Shown here: positions 6,218-9,060 of the stretch, one piece after another
Layout of the letters: each line of letters begins with the position of its first letter
Position numbering within the stretch: position 1 is the stretch's first letter
Origin: Clostridia bacterium
GTDB taxonomy: Bacteria > Bacillota > Peptococcia > Peptococcales > SKKY01
Assembly (NCBI GenBank): GCA_007123515.1
Contig: SKKY01000098.1
Span: forward strand, 1 to 9,060
Length of the DNA: 9,060 nucleotides
Direction of reading: 5' to 3'
The notes under the pieces: model-generated
What the model saw: the letters and a program-made list of their open reading frames with translations, nothing else
What the model was told of the DNA's origin: nothing
The model's database searches: none
Position numbers and translations under genes: made by a program

Positions 6218-7223
6218 TGATTTGTTCTCCCTTCTTTTTACCTGAGTACTTCATTACCGTTGAAGCCCAGGTTAATCCTGCTCCGAATCCTACCATAACG
6301 ATCATGCTCTGTTCCTTTATTTTTCCTGATTTTAATCCTTCGTCAAGGGCAATTGGAATGGAGGCTCCTGATGTATTTCCATATATGTCAAGGTTAATAA
6401 TCGTTTTATCTTTTGCTATTTTAAACGTTCTGAGTGCCGCATCAACAATTCTGATATTTGCCTGATGCGGAACTAAAAAGTCCACGTCTTCTGTACTGAT
6501 GTTGGCTTTAGCTAATACTTTTTTGCTGGTTAGTCCAAGAATTCTGACCGCAAATTTAAATACTTCTTTTCCTTCCATCTTGGCATAGTGCTCACCTTGT
6601 TTAAAAGTATCTTCTGTTGCCGGCATTCTTGAACCGCCGGCATTCACTTTTAGCACGTCTCCGCCGGATCCGTCAGCACCAAGATCAAAAGCAAGAAAGC
6701 CGCTTCCCTCATCGACTTCGGAAACAACGGCTGCGCCGGCTCCATCTCCGAATAATACCACAGTTCTTCTGTCATAAGGATCAAGTACGGCACTTAATAC
6801 CTCTGCTCCGATAACCAATACGTTCTTATACATTCCGGTGGCCACGTAACCGTTAGCTATGCTAAGTCCGTAGACAAAGCCTGAGCAGGCTGCACTGATA
6901 TCAAAAGCACCAGCATTTACCGCTCCGATCTTATTCTGAATCAGACAGGCCGTTGAAGGAAATAACATATCCGGCGTTACCGTAGCCGTTATGATCATAT
7001 CAATATCCTCAGGTTTTAACCCGGCATCTTCGATCGCCTTTTGTGCTGCAATAGCCCCTAAATCAGAGGTTGCCTGTCCCGGAGCTGCTTTTCTTCTTTC
7101 TTTAATGCCTGTTCTTTCCACAATCCATTCATCCGTTGTATCAAGATATTCTGCAAAATGGTTATTTGTTACAATATTTTCAGGTAAGTACGAACCCGTA
7201 CCTACTATCCCTACAGCCTTCAT
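6210..7223 (-). CDS. fabH: beta-ketoacyl-ACP synthase III
   Basis: A 337-residue condensing enzyme that starts each chain by joining an acyl-CoA primer to malonyl-ACP. The triad is Cys113 in ISAACSGF, His253 in VPHQAN and Asn283 in YGNTSGAS. The N-terminal GTGSYLPENIVTN and the RTGIKER segment (37-43) are typical, and GFGAGLTWAS is near the C-terminus. The length is slightly above E. coli FabH (317), as is common in Bacillota. The ATG start has AAAAGGTGA 4 nt upstream. It begins 20 nt after plsX, and its last codons overlap the GTG start of fabK. Whether it prefers acetyl or branched primers cannot be told from the sequence. Confidence 0.97.
   Translation of the reverse strand: MKAVGIVGTGSYLPENIVTNNHFAEYLDTTDEWIVERTGIKERRKAAPGQATSDLGAIAAQKAIEDAGLKPEDIDMIITATVTPDMLFPSTACLIQNKIGAVNAGAFDISAACSGFVYGLSIANGYVATGMYKNVLVIGAEVLSAVLDPYDRRTVVLFGDGAGAAVVSEVDEGSGFLAFDLGADGSGGDVLKVNAGGSRMPATEDTFKQGEHYAKMEGKEVFKFAVRILGLTSKKVLAKANISTEDVDFLVPHQANIRIVDAALRTFKIAKDKTIINLDIYGNTSGASIPIALDEGLKSGKIKEQSMIVMVGFGAGLTWASTVMKYSGKKKGEQISA
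6226..6233 (-). promoter_or_regulatory. Ribosome binding site supporting the GTG start of fabK
   Basis: AAGGGAGA on the minus strand lies inside the 3' end of fabH, 8 nt before the GTG at 6217. With no nearby ATG in frame it fixes the start and points to translational coupling of fabH and fabK. Confidence 0.75.
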
Positions 7224-7243
7224 TTATTCACCTTTTCCATAAA

Positions 7244-8233
7244 TTAATTCCTGCTAATTATCTCTTTGATTTCACCAATATAGTTTTGTTTCTTACATTC
7301 AATCGCCACTCTGATGGCATTATGAATGGCCACTCTGTCTGAACTACCATGACAGATTATGCTGATTCCATCAACGCCCAGTAATGGGGCTCCGCCAATT
7401 TCGGCATAATCAAGTCGCTTTTTAAAACCTAACAGGGCGTCTTTCATCAACAATGCCCCAATTTTAGCCTTTAAGGATCCGGATATTTCACGTTTAAGCA
7501 TCGTGCTTAAGGACTTTCCCATCCCCTCCATCAGTTTTAAGACAACATTGCCTACAAATCCATCAGCCACCATAACATCAGCATGGCCTTCAGGAATTTC
7601 TCTTCCTTCAATGTTGCCGATAAAATGAATCGTCTCCATTTTCTCTAAGGCTTCATAAGCTTTTATTGTTAATTCATTTCCCTTTGTTTTTTCGCTGCCA
7701 ATGTTAATTAGTGCCACTCTGGGTGTCTCTTTTTTTAATATATTTTTTGCATAAATAGATCCCATCAAAGCAAATTGCTCCAGGTTTTCAACACCTGCAT
7801 CTGCATTAGCCCCGGCATCTACCAAAAGCATATGCCCCTCTAAGGAAGGTAACACAGTGGCTATCGCAGGTCTTGAAATGCCCTTAATTCTTCCAAAAAC
7901 AAATAAAGACGCTGTCATTTGTCCGCCTGTATTACCGGCTGATACAAGGGCATCGGCTTTTCCTTCTTTAACCATTTTCGCAGCTACTGTTATCGATGCA
8001 TCTTTTTTCCTGCGATAAGCAAGGGCCGGATGGTCATCCATTTCAATCACTTCTGAAGCATGTATGATCTCTATTTTTTTATGCTCTTTACCTAAATGTT
8101 TTTGTATCTCTTCTTCTTTGCCAACTAGAAATATCTTTTCTGTGTCCGGGTAAAGATCAAGGGCCATTAATGCGCCTTCTACAATTTCTTTTGGTGCATG
8201 ATCTCCGCCCATTGCATCTAATGCGATTCTCAT
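7244..8233 (-). CDS. plsX: Phosphate acyltransferase PlsX
   Basis: A 329-residue peripheral membrane enzyme that converts acyl-ACP and phosphate to acyl-phosphate, the donor used by PlsY in phosphatidic acid synthesis. Seen: DAMGGDHAP (6-14) at the N-terminus, SAGNTGG (98-104), DAGANADAG (139-147), NIGSEKTKGN (177-186), DGFVGNV (224-230) and GGAPLLGVDG (280-289). All are PlsX signatures and the length is normal. The ATG start follows fapR by 9 nt. Its AGGAGG (8239-8244) overlaps the fapR stop codon, suggesting coupling. Placement with fapR at the head of the FASII operon matches Bacillota. Secure. Confidence 0.98.
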   Translation of the reverse strand: MRIALDAMGGDHAPKEIVEGALMALDLYPDTEKIFLVGKEEEIQKHLGKEHKKIEIIHASEVIEMDDHPALAYRRKKDASITVAAKMVKEGKADALVSAGNTGGQMTASLFVFGRIKGISRPAIATVLPSLEGHMLLVDAGANADAGVENLEQFALMGSIYAKNILKKETPRVALINIGSEKTKGNELTIKAYEALEKMETIHFIGNIEGREIPEGHADVMVADGFVGNVVLKLMEGMGKSLSTMLKREISGSLKAKIGALLMKDALLGFKKRLDYAEIGGAPLLGVDGISIICHGSSDRVAIHNAIRVAIECKKQNYIGEIKEIISRN

Positions 8234-8242
8234 GGTTTCCTC

Positions 8243-8794
8243 CTAGCGGGTAACGATAATAAATTTGCCTACAAAAACTTCTTCAGCTCCTGATTTAGTC
8301 GTTACTTTAATAAGAAGCTTATTGGCTCTTCTTTTTGCCACAAATGCTGTCGCTACTAATTTTTCTTTTAAATAGACTGGTCTTTTATATCTTATCCTTG
8401 CACTCCCTGTAAGAGCGATATCGGCATCAACCATTGATAACGCCAACATATTTGCCTGAGCAAACACATGGTGTCCTCTGCAGATGTTATTCTTTTCTGA
8501 AACCATATCTGTACTGACTTCCATATAGGAAATGGCTTTGTTGTCTAAATCAAGCTCCAATAATTCCCCTATTATTTCATTTTCTTTAGTCGATTTTACC
8601 TTATTATAATTTTCTTTTGCAACCGATTTTAGTCGTTCTCTTACTTCAGGAATTCCTAAAAGAAGACGGTCTAGTCTGATTGTCTGGATGCTGCAGTCAT
8701 ACTTTCTTGATAACTCATCATCTGTAATAAAAGGATTTTCTTCTATGATTTTTTTTAATTCTACTTGTCTTTCTTTTCTGGCTAATTTTTTCAT
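8243..8794 (-). CDS. fapR: Transcription factor FapR, fatty-acid and phospholipid synthesis repressor
   Basis: A 183-residue protein, near the 188 of Bacillus FapR. The N-terminus has a DeoR-like helix-turn-helix around ITDDELSRKY to TIRLDR (23-43), with SIQTIRLDRL close to identical in Bacillus. A linker leads to a hot-dog domain (about 75-183) that binds malonyl-CoA or malonyl-ACP and then releases DNA. The ligand-site segment CRGHHVFAQAN (105-115), with Arg106, is well conserved, as is the later RIRYKRPV (133-140). The start is placed at the ATG at 8794, because AGGGTG lies 7 nt upstream. A GTG directly before it (8797) would add one residue and has only 4 nt of spacing. It is the first gene of the operon, and an operator-like sequence lies just upstream, so autoregulation is likely. 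Confidence 0.96.
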   Translation of the reverse strand: MKKLARKERQVELKKIIEENPFITDDELSRKYDCSIQTIRLDRLLLGIPEVRERLKSVAKENYNKVKSTKENEIIGELLELDLDNKAISYMEVSTDMVSEKNNICRGHHVFAQANMLALSMVDADIALTGSARIRYKRPVYLKEKLVATAFVAKRRANKLLIKVTTKSGAEEVFVGKFIIVTR

Positions 8795-8814
8795 CACGTA
8801 TCACCCTACTTATT

Positions 8815-8854
8815 ATTAGTACCTAGTAACAACACCTAGTATAATCATTAGTGC
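8815..8854 (-). promoter_or_regulatory. Probable FapR operator region
   Basis: The plus strand shows TTAGTACCTAGTAACAA (8816-8832), a quasi-palindrome with half-sites TTAGTAC and GTAACAA (5 of 7 positions match a perfect inversion). It closely resembles the ATTAGTACCTAG... operator I recall for Bacillus FapR. The core ACCTAGTA is repeated 13 bp away (8834-8841), and ATTAGTGC follows at 8847-8854. The block covers the -10 element, the expected start point and the leader of fapR, so bound FapR would block initiation. Confidence 0.85.
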
Positions 8855-8866
8855 TAAAAAAATCAA
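8838..8866 (-). promoter_or_regulatory. Sigma-A type promoter of the fapR-plsX-fab operon
   Basis: On the minus strand, TTGATT (8866-8861) and TATACT (8843-8838) are separated by exactly 17 nt. The start point would fall near 8831, giving a leader of roughly 35 nt before the fapR ATG. The promoter follows the rpmF terminator directly and overlaps the FapR operator-like repeats. Confidence 0.82.
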
Positions 8867-8895
8867 TAATAAATTTAATTTTATTTTCAGGCATG

Positions 8896-8917
8896 AAAAA
8901 AGCTCCCCAAAGGGAGC
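8896..8917 (-). terminator. Rho-independent terminator of rpmF
   Basis: GCTCCC (8902-8907) and GGGAGC (8912-8917) form a perfect 6-bp GC-rich stem with a 4-nt loop. On the minus strand it is followed by six T (8901-8896). It begins 13 nt after the rpmF stop and separates rpmF from the fapR promoter. Confidence 0.92.
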
Positions 8918-8930
8918 CCGACTATTTTCA

Positions 8931-9060
8931 TTATTCTGATTTTTTCTTTTCAGCTGTTTGCTGACCTGATTTATCCAATACTTGTCTGCCATTATAGTAT
9001 CCACATTCTCCGCAAAGTCTGTGAGGTAATTTAACTGCATGACACTGTGGACATTCCATA
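8931..9060 (-). CDS. rpmF: 50S ribosomal protein L32, C-terminal part (5' partial)
   Basis: The frame enters from the right edge and ends at TAA (8933-8931), giving 42 complete codons. The visible part carries the L32 zinc-ribbon: MECPQCHAVKLPHR, then LCGECGYYNGRQVL. The two CxxC pairs are the zinc ligands of the C+ form of L32. A Lys-rich tail (TAEKKKSE) ends the protein and is a little longer than in Bacillus. The N-terminal half lies outside the window, and the first visible ATG is internal, not the start. rpmF next to plsX/fab genes is a widespread arrangement in bacteria. Here a terminator and a new promoter separate them. Confidence 0.95.
   Translation of the reverse strand, partial: MECPQCHAVKLPHRLCGECGYYNGRQVLDKSGQQTAEKKKSE

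Noticed and set aside
8816..9040. A 74-residue minus-strand frame ending in a hydrophobic, membrane-like stretch
   Set aside because: It overlaps rpmF in another frame and then runs through the rpmF terminator and the fapR promoter. The L32 zinc-ribbon frame explains the region, and the hydrophobic end comes from AT-rich promoter DNA.
1..9060. Mobile elements, CRISPR arrays, tRNA/rRNA genes or phage defence genes
   Set aside because: I saw no transposase, no regularly spaced repeats, no tRNA-like cloverleaf and no defence-type motifs. The region is a continuous housekeeping operon with similar base use throughout.

Overview
The window holds one almost complete type II fatty-acid synthesis (FASII) operon, read on the minus strand from about 8.8 kb down to 186. 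At the right edge is the 3' end of rpmF (ribosomal protein L32), also on the minus strand. At the left edge is the 3' end of a plus-strand membrane-protein gene that converges on the operon. Nearly every base is coding, and no gene-free stretch exceeds about 140 bases. The FapR regulator, FabK as enoyl reductase, strong AGGAGG-type ribosome sites, occasional TTG and GTG starts and the AT-rich wobble positions point to a low-GC Bacillota, most likely an anaerobic member of Clostridia. I cannot name a genus.

Order in the direction of transcription: rpmF end (8931-9060); rho-independent terminator (8896-8917); a sigma-A type promoter overlapped by FapR-operator-like sequence (about 8815-8866); fapR; plsX; fabH; fabK; fabD; fabG; acpP; a strong terminator-like hairpin (3291-3322); a second FabK/nitronate-monooxygenase-like flavoenzyme with a four-cysteine C-terminal cluster; fabF; degV. 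Gaps between genes are 5-58 nt, and fabH and fabK overlap. All catalytic residues I looked for are present in FabD, FabG, FabH, FabF, FabK and ACP.

How they work together: FabD loads malonate onto ACP. FabH starts chains from acetyl-CoA or a branched primer. FabF elongates, FabG reduces the ketone and FabK reduces the enoyl group. PlsX turns acyl-ACP into acyl-phosphate for phospholipid synthesis. FapR senses malonyl-CoA/malonyl-ACP and probably represses the whole unit through its own operator. The last gene, degV, is FakB-like and so may link fatty-acid salvage to the PlsX acyl-phosphate pool. The dehydratase (fabZ) and acetyl-CoA carboxylase genes are not in this operon.

The most interesting gene is the extra flavoenzyme at 2323-3273. 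Its C-x2-C-x3-C-x4-C cluster and its place beside fabF suggest it could be an iron-sulfur flavoenzyme of the Helicobacter FabX type, which introduces double bonds into the growing chain. That is an inference. Most of the rest is an ordinary, well-conserved operon.
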